Assembly: GCA_946811695.1 (NCBI GenBank)
Contig: OX328126.1
Location: 7,888,197-7,952,196 of the forward strand
Reading direction: 5' to 3'
Length of the DNA: 64,000 nt
Source: Gonocerus acuteangulatus
Lineage: Eukaryota; Arthropoda; Insecta; Hemiptera; Coreidae
Below are positions 1 through 10,280 of the stretch, piece after piece. A program made the position numbers and the translations under genes. The notes under the pieces are model-generated. The model did not search any database. It saw only the letters and a program-made list of their open reading frames with translations, and had not been told where the DNA came from. Positions within the stretch are counted from its first letter, which is position 1. Each line of letters begins with the position of its first letter.

Positions 1-48
1 AAAGGAGAGGAAGAACACCGCTGGAGAGAGAAGCCGTATCACAAATCA

Positions 49-51
<3 letters not shown>

Positions 52-101
<50 letters not shown>
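52..101. repeat. (TA)n microsatellite
   Basis: Uninterrupted alternating AT, about 25 units, followed by degenerate CA/TA-rich sequence to about 140. It is one of at least ten TA tracts in the window; here I see no Fam-A flank beside it. Confidence 0.97.
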
Positions 102-104
<3 letters not shown>

Positions 105-139
105 TACATACACAAATACACATACACATATACATATAT

Positions 140-1286
140 TATTGATTTAGTATTGAAATTATGCTCATACAGTAATATCAACATTCCGTTTCATTTTAAA
201 CGCCAGTTGATTACAACACTCATAAGATATAATAAGTCATTCAAGTGATGAATAAATCTCTGACCCCGAAGACTTAGATTAGGTTATCGTTATCACGGAA
301 TTTAATTTAGGTCATTCCATTGCTTTACATTGTTTTTTGAATTTGGAAGAGTTGTTATTTTCTGTATAAATGTTAATAGGTCTAATCTTTTTATTACACT
401 CGCAGGATATGAAATATTTTTTTAAATTTGTTATCGTCAATTACAAATAACTCAGAATTTTAGGATGGGTTATCTATAGGTCAGCACCCTTTTTTTTAAT
501 GGTTTCTCAGTGTCGCGAGTTGTTTGTGAGTCGCGGTTTAGTTAAATACCCGGGTATTTATGAAATTGGGTATTTACCCTGAAGAATAAATACCCGGGTA
601 TTTTACATGTGCCTATATTATTATATGTATTTATATACATAGTTTGTAAACATATTTTGCAATATCACTATATGACACATAGCAATAGTAAATCGCCAAA
701 AGTTGCGAAACTTCTTTAATGAGCTCAAGAAAAAAATCTTTCATGAGTGCAACCTCTGTAGCTGTATTCCTTCGGGCTACCTACAGGTTGCCACCTTTTT
801 CGTGGAGCCTTTTTCTCTAGTAATCTCATCGCTGAAATGCATAACCTTTCCACTAGCGCATTCGTCCTTCGTTGGAATTCGTTACACTGATCATCCTCGT
901 CACTTCTTATTGTGAAGAATACATTTTTCAAATTTGAACGAAATCGGTTGGGTAGATCTCAAGATATCTTTTGGATCAGTTTAAAAAAGTGTATTTTCGA
1001 GAGTAAACGGTTTTGTTTTCATTGGCAAATTCAACCGCTTAGGGTCATTGTTGCCCTCTTACATGGCGGTTTATATGTTTGTGGTTAGGATTTTAATGTA
1101 ATATAGTTTGCTCTGGGATGATGGAGTGAAGCTTAAAATAAATTGTAGACATTAGCGGATAACATACTTGTATAGTTGATTTAGGTCCTATTTATGTTGT
1201 TATGCATTTTTGTTAACTGAAGGATCTGCTCGAGTTTATAGGGATGTGAATATGTATAAACTATAGGTAGCTTTTCTGGGATGCAG
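140..1286. other. No supported gene; contains a small double palindrome
   Basis: AT-rich sequence without a recognisable gene. The 16-base palindrome AAATACCCGGGTATTT occurs twice (544-559 and 588-603) with a degenerate third half-copy between, so 544-603 can fold on itself; it may be the end of a short inverted-repeat element. The overlapping ~70-codon ORFs on both strands at 703-931 show no domain and are probably chance. Confidence 0.6.
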
Positions 1287-1530
1287 AGGGGCGAGGTTAG
1301 CTCAGTGGTAGAGCAGTCGACTAATGAACTGGAGGACCCAGGTTCAAAACCCGAGCATAGTACTAAAGATTTTTATCTTCTCGTGTCGTCGTTCAAGGAT
1401 CGGATTTGGGGTATCAGATCATCCTTAGGCTCACCCAAATTAATTAAATATCTGGCCTCCGGAGCATAGTATCGACCACACTATCTCCCTAGTGTGCCGT
1501 ATGATCAAGAATCAGATATCTCCACCCCTA
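1287..1530 (+). mobile_element. SINE-A, tRNA-derived, diverged copy
   Basis: The head is tRNA-like: a pol III A box (GAGGTTAGCTCAGTGGTAG) at about 1293-1313 and a B box-like GGTTCAAAACCC near 1342. The body continues with the family-specific tail containing ACCACACTATCTCCCTAGTG, seen also at 4.1, 21.0 and 36.8 kb. It lacks the final CTCGTGGCCTGTTACGGGAC segment, so it is diverged or truncated at the 3' end. It is not a functional tRNA gene: the anticodon arm is not intact and the unit runs on for hundreds of bases. Confidence 0.8.
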
Positions 1531-1539
1531 AATGACCCC

Positions 1540-2700
1540 CCTACCCTAAATTGCTTGGAGATGGGAACGGAGTAACACCAGCGGCTTATCCAGATCTTCC
1601 CTCTAAACAGAGAGTTAATCCCATAGAATGAAAGTACAAAATGTTATTAAAAGTTGAAACTTTTTGCCTAGCTATAATAAAGTTCTTTTAAAAAAAAAGC
1701 TACGCGTTAATCTCTTAATTAAGTGGATACAATTTATGGGTTGTAAAAATTTATTTAACCGTATATTTACCTTACTTAACTCGATGAGTATCTCTTCTAG
1801 TGGAGTTTTACTGAGAAACCCATTAATAATTATAAATAATACCTATAAAGCAGTAATTGTAAAAGCAGCCCCCTCCAAAAAAATACTATTTAATTAAATT
1901 CAAGAGAGATCATAAGAAGATAATAAAAGATAAAAGAAAAAGAGAATAAGCGGTATAAGCCCGCATTCGCGAGGTAAATAACGAGACAATATATCTTGAT
2001 TAGGATAAGAATGTGGTTGGAGAACCCGTCGGCCATTCCTGGATGGTATGAATAAAGGCGAAACAAGGATTTGTATCGTTAAAAGGGGAGAGAAAAAGAA
2101 TGGACGAAACGAGGTGTCGAGAGAAGGCAATTCTTGCGCATGTATGCAGGCAGGTGGGCAATACTGCGCCGGTTAGGTTTGACAAAATACCCATGCTCGA
2201 CCCCAAAACCTCGCGCTAATCTTCACGAAGTACACTAATCCAGAGTTACTCGCCTCGTGTCCCGCTCGGGGACGGCCGTTCCGAGGGAAATATGGCTCGG
2301 TAATGTTCGGCTTAAATCGTATTTATCTCGGATAATGGAGACATTACTTGCTTGCTAATTATGTTGGAGGTTAAGTAAATGCGCATATAGTACGGCCTTG
2401 ATGGCGACTTAAAGTCATACTTAACTACGACATAAGTTCATCTTGTGTCATTTAGTTTTATTTATTTTAGTCTTTAAAACTTTTATAATCTATGGATCTT
2501 TTAATAAGGTGAAGATAGTTAGCCGTCGAGGTGATAAACAGTCAGGGTATACTTGAAATCCGGCAAGGGAAAAAGTAATAAGTTTTTCATTGAGAGGAGA
2601 TCGTTGACCGTAGCTGATGCAAGGTAGGGATTGTCCTCTACATAAAGTAAGCTTTAACTAGACATAAAGGCAGCTGTCTTTATGTAAGACATAAAGACAG
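1540..2700. other. No supported gene
   Basis: Mixed AT-rich and moderately GC-rich unique sequence. I see no domain, splice structure or repeat family. A short duplicated motif (CTTTAACTAGACATAAAGGCAGC and variants) at 2651-2716 directly precedes the Penelope-like remnant. Confidence 0.5.
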
Positions 2701-2714
2701 CTTTAACTAGACAT

Positions 2715-2909
2715 GCCATCACAGACGGACATGAATTTGGTTTTGACCAATCCTCCATCCTTTCCACTGAGTCCAACGAAGACGAACGCTTCCTTTCCGA
2801 ATAAATTTTTATCCACCTAGAAAATAACCCAGTTAATGACAAAATTGACAAAGAAGTCATCTCCTCTACCTACTCCAACATCTTCCATTTATTAAAAACT
2901 CCATCCTAA
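2715..2909 (+). pseudogene. Penelope-like element, C-terminal GIY-YIG-region remnant
   Basis: Frame 1 from 2715 gives about 64 codons with one internal stop (TAA, about 2796). The residues follow the pattern at the end of Penelope-like element endonuclease domains: GHEFGFDQSSILSTESN, then a D-E-R-x-L-x-E step, then an I-H-x-E-N-N-P-V-N-D-K-x-D block and Y-S-N-I-F. In intact elements this part follows the reverse transcriptase and helps cut the target. Here only the tail survives, and it is broken. The family call is from recognition of this conserved pattern, not from a search. The 3' flank (to about 3512) plausibly is the element's 3' untranslated region. Confidence 0.6.
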
Positions 2910-3342
2910 TCCCCTATACCGCCTGCAATATAGCCCTTTATACCTGCCTCCCTTTCCATTAACACAACATTTTATGACTTTATGACACCTTACTGTACTA
3001 CGCCACTTCCGCCGCTTTTCTCTCATCTTCTATGTTCTCTGTCCATTGGGTGGTCCAGACCCCCCCCCCCTCACCAGCTCCTTTCTTCCTATGTTTCCCT
3101 GTATTAACTGTCAGAAATGATCCCGCATTTGTGAGGAATAGTTCTCTATCTTCCCATCGGTAAGTCCATATTGTTATTTTTATATCTAATATAATATGTA
3201 ATCTGTTATTCTTATATCTGTTCTCCTAATAATCCAAACACTTCTAGAGCACATTGTTCTTCTATATATTATTTTCTAGTATTTTATGTTTTTGTCTTTT
3301 TCCGTATATGTATGTATATATGTATGTGTATTTGTGTATGTA

Positions 3343-3345
<3 letters not shown>
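2910..3345 (+). other. Likely 3' untranslated region of the Penelope-like remnant
   Basis: Pyrimidine-rich, gene-free sequence between the GIY-YIG-type remnant and a TA microsatellite. It includes a C-tract at 3061-3070. Assignment to the same element is by position only. Confidence 0.35.

Positions 3346-3400
<55 letters not shown>
3346..3400. repeat. (TA)n microsatellite
   Basis: About 27 TA units between degenerate GTATATATGTATG sequence and GTATATTTCAG. Confidence 0.97.
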
Positions 3401-3405
<5 letters not shown>

Positions 3406-3437
3406 TTCAGTACTACATCCGTCCTACTTGTTTTTTA

Positions 3438-3512
3438 CAGCCCTGATGAAGGCTTGAAGTTCAAAAACGGCACAATAAAACCATTTTTATGATAAAATGT
3501 AGTTTTATTAAG
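3438..3512 (+). mobile_element. Penelope-like 3' end with hammerhead-like CTGATGA motif
   Basis: Contains CCCTGATGAAGGCTTGAAG at 3441-3459, followed by a short self-complementary stretch (TTGAA/TTCAA) and AAAAACGG. Penelope-like elements are known to carry hammerhead ribozyme motifs (CUGAUGA, stem II, GAAA). Here CTGATGA is intact but the GAAA box is degraded, so any ribozyme is probably dead. The position just downstream of the GIY-YIG-type remnant supports the element assignment. Confidence 0.4.
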
Positions 3513-3564
3513 TAGCACTGACCGAACCCCGACAATCCCTCCTTGTAATAAGTTTTTTTGAAAA

Positions 3565-3655
3565 AATCTATATTTAGGACGTTTCGGCTACTCTTTGGTA
3601 GCCTTCATCCACAATGAATCCCAGGGACGGAGAAAGACCAAAGTTAGCAGTTAAG
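3565..3655 (-). mobile_element. Penelope-like repeat end (GATGAAGGCTAC...GTAGCCGAAACG)
   Basis: On the minus strand GGATGAAGGCTAC, a 6-base loop and GTAGCCGAAACGTCC form a 6-bp stem followed by GAAAC, the same layout as stem II of hammerhead-like retroelement ends, although the first box reads GGATGAA rather than CTGATGA. The adjoining GGACGGAGAAAGACCAAA also occurs at about 18457-18477 next to a second GACGTTTCGG, so this is a repeated unit. Confidence 0.45.
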
Positions 3656-3659
3656 TGAA

Positions 3660-3662
<3 letters not shown>

Positions 3663-3702
<40 letters not shown>

Positions 3703-3835
3703 GGCGCACCGACAAATTTAGCGGCCATTAGTGCCGACATCCAGGGTGCAGCCAAATTCCTGTCGCCGGCGGGGATCGAACCCGCCATCTTCCTTTTATG
3801 AATCTAGCACGCTAGCCACTAGACCACGGGAGACC
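3663..3835 (-). mobile_element. SINE-B, tRNA-derived, with poly-T/A tail
   Basis: Minus-strand copy. The tRNA-like head GGTCTCCCGTGGTCTAGTGG (A box) lies at the right end, a B box-like GGGTTCGATCCC lies inside, and the poly-A tail appears as the T run at 3661-3700. It is bounded by near-identical direct repeats AAGTGAACAT (3653-3662) and AGGTGAACAT (3836-3845), consistent with a 10-bp target-site duplication with one mismatch. Confidence 0.9.
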
Positions 3836-3858
3836 AGGTGAACATGTTAAAAATATTG

Positions 3859-4065
3859 CACTAGTATTTCTAAAATGACACACCTAAAAAAAAATTGAAC
3901 TGAAAATGTGTCACTTATGTAGGGTGAATAGCATTAAGGCGGAAAGAGTTGCCACAAGTTCCCTCTGGTGTAGAAGCTCTGTAGCTAGTTACATACAGTT
4001 TTGATGGTTCATAAAGAGATATTTACCATGTCTTGGTTGTGTCACTTTAGAAATACCTACTAGTG
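3859..4065 (+). mobile_element. Short TIR MITE, CACTAGTATTTCTAAA family
   Basis: The ends are inverted: CACTAGTATTTCTAAAATGA at the left and TCACTTTAGAAATACCTACTAGTG at the right (a small insertion near the right end). Flanks are AAATATTG (3851-3858) and AAATATGG (4066-4073), an 8-bp duplication with one mismatch, as hAT-type insertions leave. No coding capacity. A second copy at 20073-20724 has the same ends with an internal 80-bp unit amplified. Confidence 0.8.
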
Positions 4066-4096
4066 AAATATGGAAAATTTGTTTTTTATATTTTCA

Positions 4097-4440
4097 CCAG
4101 GAGGTTAGCTCAGTGGTAGAGCACTGGACTAATAAGTTAGAGGACCTGAGTTCAAATCCCAAGCAAGCACTAAATATTTTTTCTTCTACTGTCTTTGTTC
4201 ATGGCTAAAATTCGGCCTCCCTGACCGTCCCTAGGCCAACCCAGCCTTTAATAAATTTAATAATACGTACCTTGAGTGCTAATGACTCTAGCAGCCGAAG
4301 CAGCCAAGGGGATAACCAGGAAGCCGGAGCATAGTACTATCTCCCAAGTGTACCGTATGCTCATGAATCAGATACCTCTATAGTATCTGCCCCTCAGGGC
4401 CCTCGTGGCCTGTTATGGGACTGATTTTTTTATTTATTTA
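4097..4440 (+). mobile_element. SINE-A, tRNA-derived, near full length
   Basis: Starts with GAGGTTAGCTCAGTGGTAG, has B box-like GAGTTCAAATCCC, and ends with CCTCGTGGCCTGTTATGGG and a T-rich tail. Flanked by the 10-bp direct repeat TATATTTTCA (4087-4096 and 4441-4450), taken as the target-site duplication. Confidence 0.88.
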
Positions 4441-4454
4441 TATATTTTCAACAT

Positions 4455-4800
4455 AATCACATTTACAAGTGCCAACTTATTTGAAAAGCGGATACACGTC
4501 TATGGTAGTAGATATAGGAGGAAACTCCAAGTTTATATTGATATGGAAAGTTTTGGGATCTTCGCATATTTTCATAAATATCTCAAAAACGGTAAGAAAA
4601 TCGTGGAAGATGGAAGATGATTATTCTGAACCTTACTAAATTCTCTACAAAAAAGGTTCTATACAATTTTCGATGAGGCGATGTCAATCGGAGAAATAAA
4701 TGCTTAAAATGAAGTGTTAGTTTGGATCTTCTGAACGGATTCTTGTCCATTTAACTTACTTTTTAATTGGTTGTTTATTATTTTAATAATAATGGCTATA
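4455..4800 (+). mobile_element. Fam-A internal fragment
   Basis: Shares with the long Fam-A copy at 31563-32840 the blocks GATATGGAAAGTTTTGGGA, TCAAAAACGG and GATGTCAATCGGAGAAATAA. Ends missing; no coding capacity. Confidence 0.7.
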
Positions 4801-5260
4801 TTTATTTATTGGTGTGAACATCACAAGTGCTGCACCTTGTGACCCAGAGAAGTTATTTCGTTATTATCTATGTAAAGTTATGAATTCCTTGACTCGATGA
4901 AGAATGCCATATCGTCCAGATATCTGTTTTAACGCCTCCGAACGAGTCAATATTTGTGCTTGCTCTTCCTATATAGGACAATGTGATTCAGAAGGAAACA
5001 GGAGCACTGCTAGGACATTATCTCATGAATTTATAAATTCCAAATGAAGCGGCGTGTCTTCTAGTCGGCGCTTCTTTCGGTCTCATTTACATATCAACAA
5101 AATCATTTCACGCTTTACTTTAATAGTTCAGCTGGAAAGGCTCATTTACATACCAACTTGTAATAATGCACTGGAAACATACTCAGAGAATCCGGATTGT
5201 TTTACTCAGGAGAAATTTATTTCAGTGCGTTTCCTACCTCTCTCCCGAACATAACGATCT
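4801..5260. other. No supported gene
   Basis: Unique AT-rich sequence; short overlapping ORFs only. Confidence 0.5.
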
Positions 5261-5263
5261 TTC

Positions 5264-5265
<2 letters not shown>

Positions 5266-5325
<60 letters not shown>
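5266..5325. repeat. (TA)n microsatellite within a Fam-A copy
   Basis: About 29 TA units followed directly by TTGTCAGGATACATTTT, at the place where Fam-A copies carry a TA tract before TTTGTCTGTTCGCTC. The reading frames through it on both strands (poly Tyr-Ile) are not genes. Confidence 0.95.
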
Positions 5326-5329
<4 letters not shown>

Positions 5330-5818
5330 CAGGATACATTTTAAAAGAGGACTCTACTATGACCATTTGCAAAGTCATATCTATAACCGTGTCGAGGAAA
5401 ATGGAAAACAAGATTTTTCCTGAGATTCCCTCCACCCGTAACGTAGGGAAACGTATAAAACCATTTTTCAAGGAGATATCTGTGAACGTTTACGAGAAAC
5501 GTTGATACAAATAGTATTCCTAACTAATTTTCGGTTTGGATATTCTGAAACGATTGATTCAATAGAAAATTGTTTCGGACGTTTGACATTCATCAAAACG
5601 AAGACATTTCAATTTTGGTTGCTTTGGAGTTAAGGAAGTAGTCAAAAAAAAATTTTATTAACATACATTTCTGGGATCTTAGTATATTTCTCTAAATTAT
5701 CTTAAAAACGATGGGGGAATCGTTGTAAATGGAAGGTAAGCATTCAAAAGCTCACTAAATCGTCTAGAAAAAAAACTGTGAAATAATTTTCGATAGTACG
5801 ATGTCAATCGGCATAATT
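5326..5818 (+). mobile_element. Fam-A fragment, diverged
   Basis: Fam-A blocks in order: AAACCATTTTTCAAGGAGAT, AACGATTGATTCA, GACATTCATCAAAACGAA, TTTTGGTTGCTTTGGAGTTA, GATGTCAATCGGCATAAT. The 5' hairpin and 3' terminus are absent. Confidence 0.7.
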
Positions 5819-5891
5819 GCTCTGCGTTTCCGCTCGCTACGCTCGCTCAAGGTTATATCGAAACTCTAGTCAATCCAACTCGTTGACAATA
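5819..5891 (+). mobile_element. Fold-1 core fragment
   Basis: Contains GCTCGCTACGCTCGCTCAAG and then CAATCCAACTCGTTGAC, the core shared by the large foldback elements at 15.6, 24.0 and 33.5 kb. Only one arm is present here. Confidence 0.75.
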
Positions 5892-6867
5892 CATGTCACT
5901 GGGTAATATAGATCAATGAGGTTCCACTTTCATGAAATTAGGACAAAGCACCATAGACTTAACACCTGTTAGGTAACTTAAGCATTTCATACATAACAAT
6001 AAGATTTATTTGAATTTAAACATGAAATATTTGTACATTTTGCAATAAACCTATGAATTCTACCAAAAAACCAGCGATAGTCCAGTCACCTAAGACATCG
6101 AGAGCGCAACAGTCTAAAAACATTAAAATTTTTGGACATTGTTTTGTTTTTTGCTTATAGGTCCTTAACCGTGCATCTGTCAACAATTTGTATTCTTTGC
6201 TTTTTAAAAGTAGATAAAATTTAAAAACTTGTGGTACTAAAACAAACTTTTAAGGTAGAATAACTTCCGAGATACAGATCTTCAAAGTTTGGCTAATTTT
6301 CCCCAAAAGTGCAAAATTTAACTATCAGGCGTGTTTGGAGGGATATGCAGGCCGGAATAATCATATTAAAAAATAATCTTGAGAATGAAAGTTATAGAAA
6401 ATTGTATTAGCTTCAATTGAAGGGCAATTGGAAGCCTATAGGCCCATTGGGCGCCTAGTTATCTTTAAAAATCAAACAACGTCCTTCTTGGGACTGGCTG
6501 AGCCTGGCGAATAGCACGAACCATTACAGCCCGTTTCAGACATTTCATTCTATGTTTTATTACTTTTTGGGTGGACTGGGGGGTTGAGGAGAGGGTAGAT
6601 GGGGGGTATGAGGTAGTGGGGGGGGGCGTAAAAAAACCCACCATAACTAGTGGCGTCGGGTCCCCAGCGACCCATATTTTAAATTGATTGTTTTGGGTGA
6701 TGTAATTTAAAAAAAAAAAATTATAAACACGAATAGTTATTGAAATACTTGTCGAAAAAGAATAGTAGGTACTGAATTGAAGTTGAAGATGTGAAAATGA
6801 GAACGTTTACAAAATTGAAATTTATGTAGTTTTTATTTAATAAGGAAAAATAAAAAACATAAGGCTT
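5892..6867. other. No supported gene; includes a G-rich tract
   Basis: Unique sequence. 6569-6627 has several runs of three to nine G on the plus strand and could form a G-quadruplex. CCAGTCACCTAAGAC (6082-6096) recurs inverted at 7476-7490, so pieces of the Fold-1 neighbourhood are present at both places. Confidence 0.5.
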
Positions 6868-7004
6868 TTAGAGCGGTTTCTCCCTCCCCCCATAGGGAGT
6901 AACCCTGCTTATAAGGTTGGCCTCATGACGCCATCCGGAAGTGCCGATTAGAAAATTTTGCGTTTCAGAACCCCTAGAGACCGAATATTATGGTGGTTCA
7001 AATT

Positions 7005-7061
<57 letters not shown>

Positions 7062-7330
7062 CTGTTCGCTCTTTTCTGGCCTCAATAATGGTCAGATTTT
7101 GATGAAATCTGGTACAAAAATCTTTCATCTAATTTGAAAGGTCAAATTCGTTAACCAGCAGAATCCGCCCACCGGCACATGGTTTTTGGAGCGAAAATCG
7201 TTGCGCTTACTTCATATGCTTGCAAGTACTCGTTTAATAGGCTTCTTGGACTCGTAAAACGAATGGAACCATTTTTAAGGCGATAGCTTTAACCGTTTTC
7301 GAGAAACCCGTTTATTCGAACTGTTCTTTT
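6868..7330 (+). mobile_element. Fam-A, 5' half with TA tract
   Basis: Begins with the family's imperfect hairpin (AGCGGTTTCTCCCTCC / AGGGAGTAACCCTGCT), then TCAGAACCCCTAGAGACCGA, a TA microsatellite (7005-7057) and TTTGTCTGTTCGCTC, then blocks as far as AACCGTTTTCGAGAAA. The 3' half is not contiguous. Confidence 0.85.
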
Positions 7331-7475
7331 TGCCTGTTTTTATTCCTTGTTGTTTTTTAATTGCTTATAGTTGGATAATGTATTTGAAAATAAAACAGGT
7401 TAAGTAAAATAGAAAAACAATTTATTGTTAGAAATATAGAGAGAGATTCGAAGACCTTGGGAGTTTTTCTCTTAG

Positions 7476-7650
7476 GTGACTGGACTATGATCTATATTAT
7501 CAACGAGTTGGATTGACTAGAGTTTCGATATAACCTCGAGCGAGCGGAAACGCATATCAATTATGTCATCAACATAAGTACTACGCGTTTCCTCAAGGTT
7601 ATATCGAAACTCTAGTCAACCCAACTCGTTGATAATATTAATAAATGGTC
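7476..7650. mobile_element. Small Fold-1 foldback
   Basis: Two inverted arms of about 50 bp: TATCAACGAGTTGGATTGAC (7499-7518) and TCAACCCAACTCGTTGATA (7616-7634) with GTTTCGATATAACC / GGTTATATCGAAAC inside. The centre holds CGAGCGAGCGGAAACGC. It lacks the poly-A/T-containing outer arms of the large copies. Confidence 0.75.
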
Positions 7651-7879
7651 TTTCGGTCGTCATATTGACACAAGTTCAATTGACTTCTGCGCATGCGCTT
7701 ATGGTCCAGATCGCTGAACGAGACCCACTTCTCTAACCTGAGGTGAAGTTAATAAGTAAGTACCCAAAATACTAAAAGTTTTACTGTGAACCCGAAAACA
7801 AAAATACTTCGTTTGGGAAAAACTTCACGTTGGAGTTATTCTTCCCAATTTTTGTAGACAATTAATAATATTTTTTTAC

Positions 7880-9300
7880 GCTGGATGTGTTTAAGGGGTT
7901 TTATACGTCTTTTTTATTTAATTTTACTTATTGGAAAATCCTCTAGGTTATAAATTTTCTCATTCATTGCCAGCTTCAAATTAGAAATAAACTAAGTAGT
8001 TTATTTGAACTAGTTAAAAAATAAGAACTGTCCCAAAAGGAATAGTTCCTTAAAAAGAACGATTTTGTCCATCTCTAGATTAGTTTATTATCGCATGTCT
8101 CTGTCCAAGAGTCTTGCTATTTTAAGGCGATAGCTTAAGATTTCATCAAAACTAATATGTTGAAATTTTGGTTACGTTCGGAGTTAAGGAAGGGTTAGAA
8201 TAAAATATCTTATTTTTAGACATGAAAAGTTTTGGGTATTTCGTATATTTTCCTTAATATCTCGAAAAGGGTTGAGAATCTTGGTAAGCGGAAGGTTACC
8301 ATTCGAAAGCTTACTAATTGCTTTAAAAAGAGATTCTGAAGTAATTTTCGATTAGGTGATGTCAATCAGAGAAATAAGTGCTTAAAACTTCAAATGTGTT
8401 TGAACCGTGCATAAGTAAAAGTGACATTTTAATATATAACTAATACATTAAATAATAATTTAAAAAGGGGTCTCCCGTGGTCTAGTGGCTAGCGCGCTAG
8501 ATTCATAAGCGGGATATGGTGGGTTCGATCCCCCAGAAATGTTCTCATCTCAGGGCTCGCTGAGAAAATTCCTGGTTGCACCCTGGATCTCGGCGCTAAT
8601 GGCCAAGAATTATGCCGATGCACCGTAAAAAAAAAAAAAAAAAAAAAAATAAAAAAAATAATAATAATTTAAAATTAACAATTAGAATTATATTTTTGTT
8701 TCTGATGGATGGGCTTAAGGGTTTTACAGCTCTTATTTATTTAATATTAATTATTGAGAAATGATCTGAAGTTATGAATTTTCTTATTTATTGGCAGCTT
8801 CAAATTAGAAATGAACTAAGTAGTTTATTTGAACTAGTTAAAAAAGAAGAACTGTCCCAAAAGGAATAGTTCCTTAAAAAGAACGATTTTGTCCATCTCT
8901 AGTTTAGTTTGTTATCGCGTATCTAAGTCCAAGAGGCTTGCCACTCTTAAGGCAATAGCATTAACCGTTTTTGAGAAAAATGGGAAAATAGTTGTCGAAT
9001 AAAGTTTTTGGTTTGGGTACATAGAATCACGGGATTCAGTTGAAACATTTTCTGCTTGTTCAAATTTCATCAAAACTAATATGTTGACATTTTGGTTACG
9101 TTCGGAGTTAAGGAAGGATTTTGGGAACTTCGTATATTTTCCTTAATATCTCGAAAACGGTTGAGAATCTTGGTAAGCGGAAGGTGACCATTCGAAAGCT
9201 TACTAAATTCTCTACAAAGAAGATTCTGAAGTAATTTTCGATCAGGTGATGTGAATCGGAGAAATAAGGGCTTAAAACTTCAAATGTGTTTGTTTTGTTC
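7880..9300 (+). repeat. Tandem duplication of a ~600-bp block including the Fam-A 3' half
   Basis: 7880-8440 and 8690-9300 are direct copies: both run from GCTTCAAATTAGAAATRAACT through GAACTGTCCCAAAAGGAATAG, GAACGATTTTGTCCATCTC, then the Fam-A blocks up to GATGTSAATCRGAGAAATAA. A SINE-B with its own target duplication separates them at the right end of copy 1. Confidence 0.8.
8466..8659 (+). mobile_element. SINE-B, tRNA-derived, poly-A tail
   Basis: Head GGTCTCCCGTGGTCTAGTGG, B box GGGTTCGATCCCC, then the family tail ending GATGCACCGT and an A-rich run. Flanked by a 15-bp direct repeat AATAATAATTTAAAA (8451-8465 and 8660-8674), a clear target-site duplication, so this is a LINE-mobilised insertion. 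Confidence 0.95.
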
Positions 9301-9625
9301 TTTTGAACGGGTTATTGTAGTTTTTTTTTTAATTGGTTGTTTTTTTTTTAATTGGATTTATTTGTAGAATTAGTACTATAGCAGAAGTTTTCGAAGAAAA
9401 TGTAAACATATTGATATTTTTCAATGCATTGAAGAGTGAGATGAGTATCTCTAGAAGTGGATGAAGGGTGCTGCCTGACCCTTACAGGTAAGGCCATAAA
9501 AAGTTTTCAAGAAACCTCGAACCAAAATAATAACTGTTTCTATTTTAATCTATCGAAATGAGACTAGGGATAAGATCGCAACCGCGCTAAGATGACGCAG
9601 TTCCTGGGAGTCGGACTTTTTCTGA
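8930..9625 (+). mobile_element. Fam-A, 3' half with intact terminus
   Basis: Runs from the AAGGCAATAGCATTAACCG block to the family's right end, GCAACCGCGCTAAGATGACG then CAGTTCCTGGGAGTCGGAC (about 9577-9620). The inverted match of AACCGCGCTAA to the left-end TTAGCGCGGTT is the family's short terminal inverted repeat. Confidence 0.85.
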
Positions 9626-9744
9626 TATGACCACTATTAAATATTTACCAACTTAAATGTATGTTTATGCTTAAATTTATGTTAAATGCATGATTATCGC
9701 AATCGACTGTGTAAATGTCAGTACTTTTGTTTATTTCACTTTAA

Positions 9745-10280
9745 GAGCTGCACAGCAATGGTGATCTGCCCTAAAAGAATTTATATAAAATATAATAAAT
9801 TATAAGCTAAGGATCAGTAACAAAGTTAAAAATTAAAGGGTATGGAGAATGAAATAAAGAAAAGAATAATAATAAAAAATAATAAAGAAATATATAAGGA
9901 ATTAATAAAATAAATAAATACAGAATTAAATTTATAATTTTAACGGTAATAATAAATAGTAATCATAATGATATTTGCGGAGTTGATATCTGAGGAATAT
10001 TATCCTGAAATAAGAAACTTTGACTTGGGAGTTATATGTGGTATAATTATATTTTATTATAGGTCTTTGTCGTCTTTAAGTATGTCAGTATGGTATCAAT
10101 GTGGGGGCTCCTATCAGATAACAGTTCACTGACGCTTCGAGGAATCTGTAAGTTGTCAGTACTTTTTACAGTTTTAAAAGTCAGTGTACTTAATACCGTT
10201 TTAAAAGTCAGTACTTTTAAAACTGTATTATTACGAATTTAAATTCATATGCTCTTTCAATAATTGTGTTACCATGACAA
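9745..10280 (+). repeat. Segmental duplication, copy 1
   Basis: Direct copy of 13700-14510, starting TTAAGAGCTGCACAGCAATG and ending near TTACCATGACAAATATCTAA. It has fewer copies of the 27-bp unit than copy 2 and lacks the SINE-C insertion, so it preserves the pre-insertion site ACTTTTAAAACTGTATTATT at about 10222-10241. Confidence 0.92.

Noticed and set aside
1290..1365. tRNA genes at the GAGGTTAGCTCAG and GGTCTCCCGTGG sites
   Set aside because: The cloverleaf is degraded, and each is joined to a family-specific body with a tail and target duplications; they are SINEs.
5166..5505. ORFs across TA tracts (also at 3.3, 22.3, 31.5, 38.9 and 54.3 kb)
   Set aside because: Poly Tyr-Ile frames are automatic on alternating TA; both strands are open, and there is no start or splice context.
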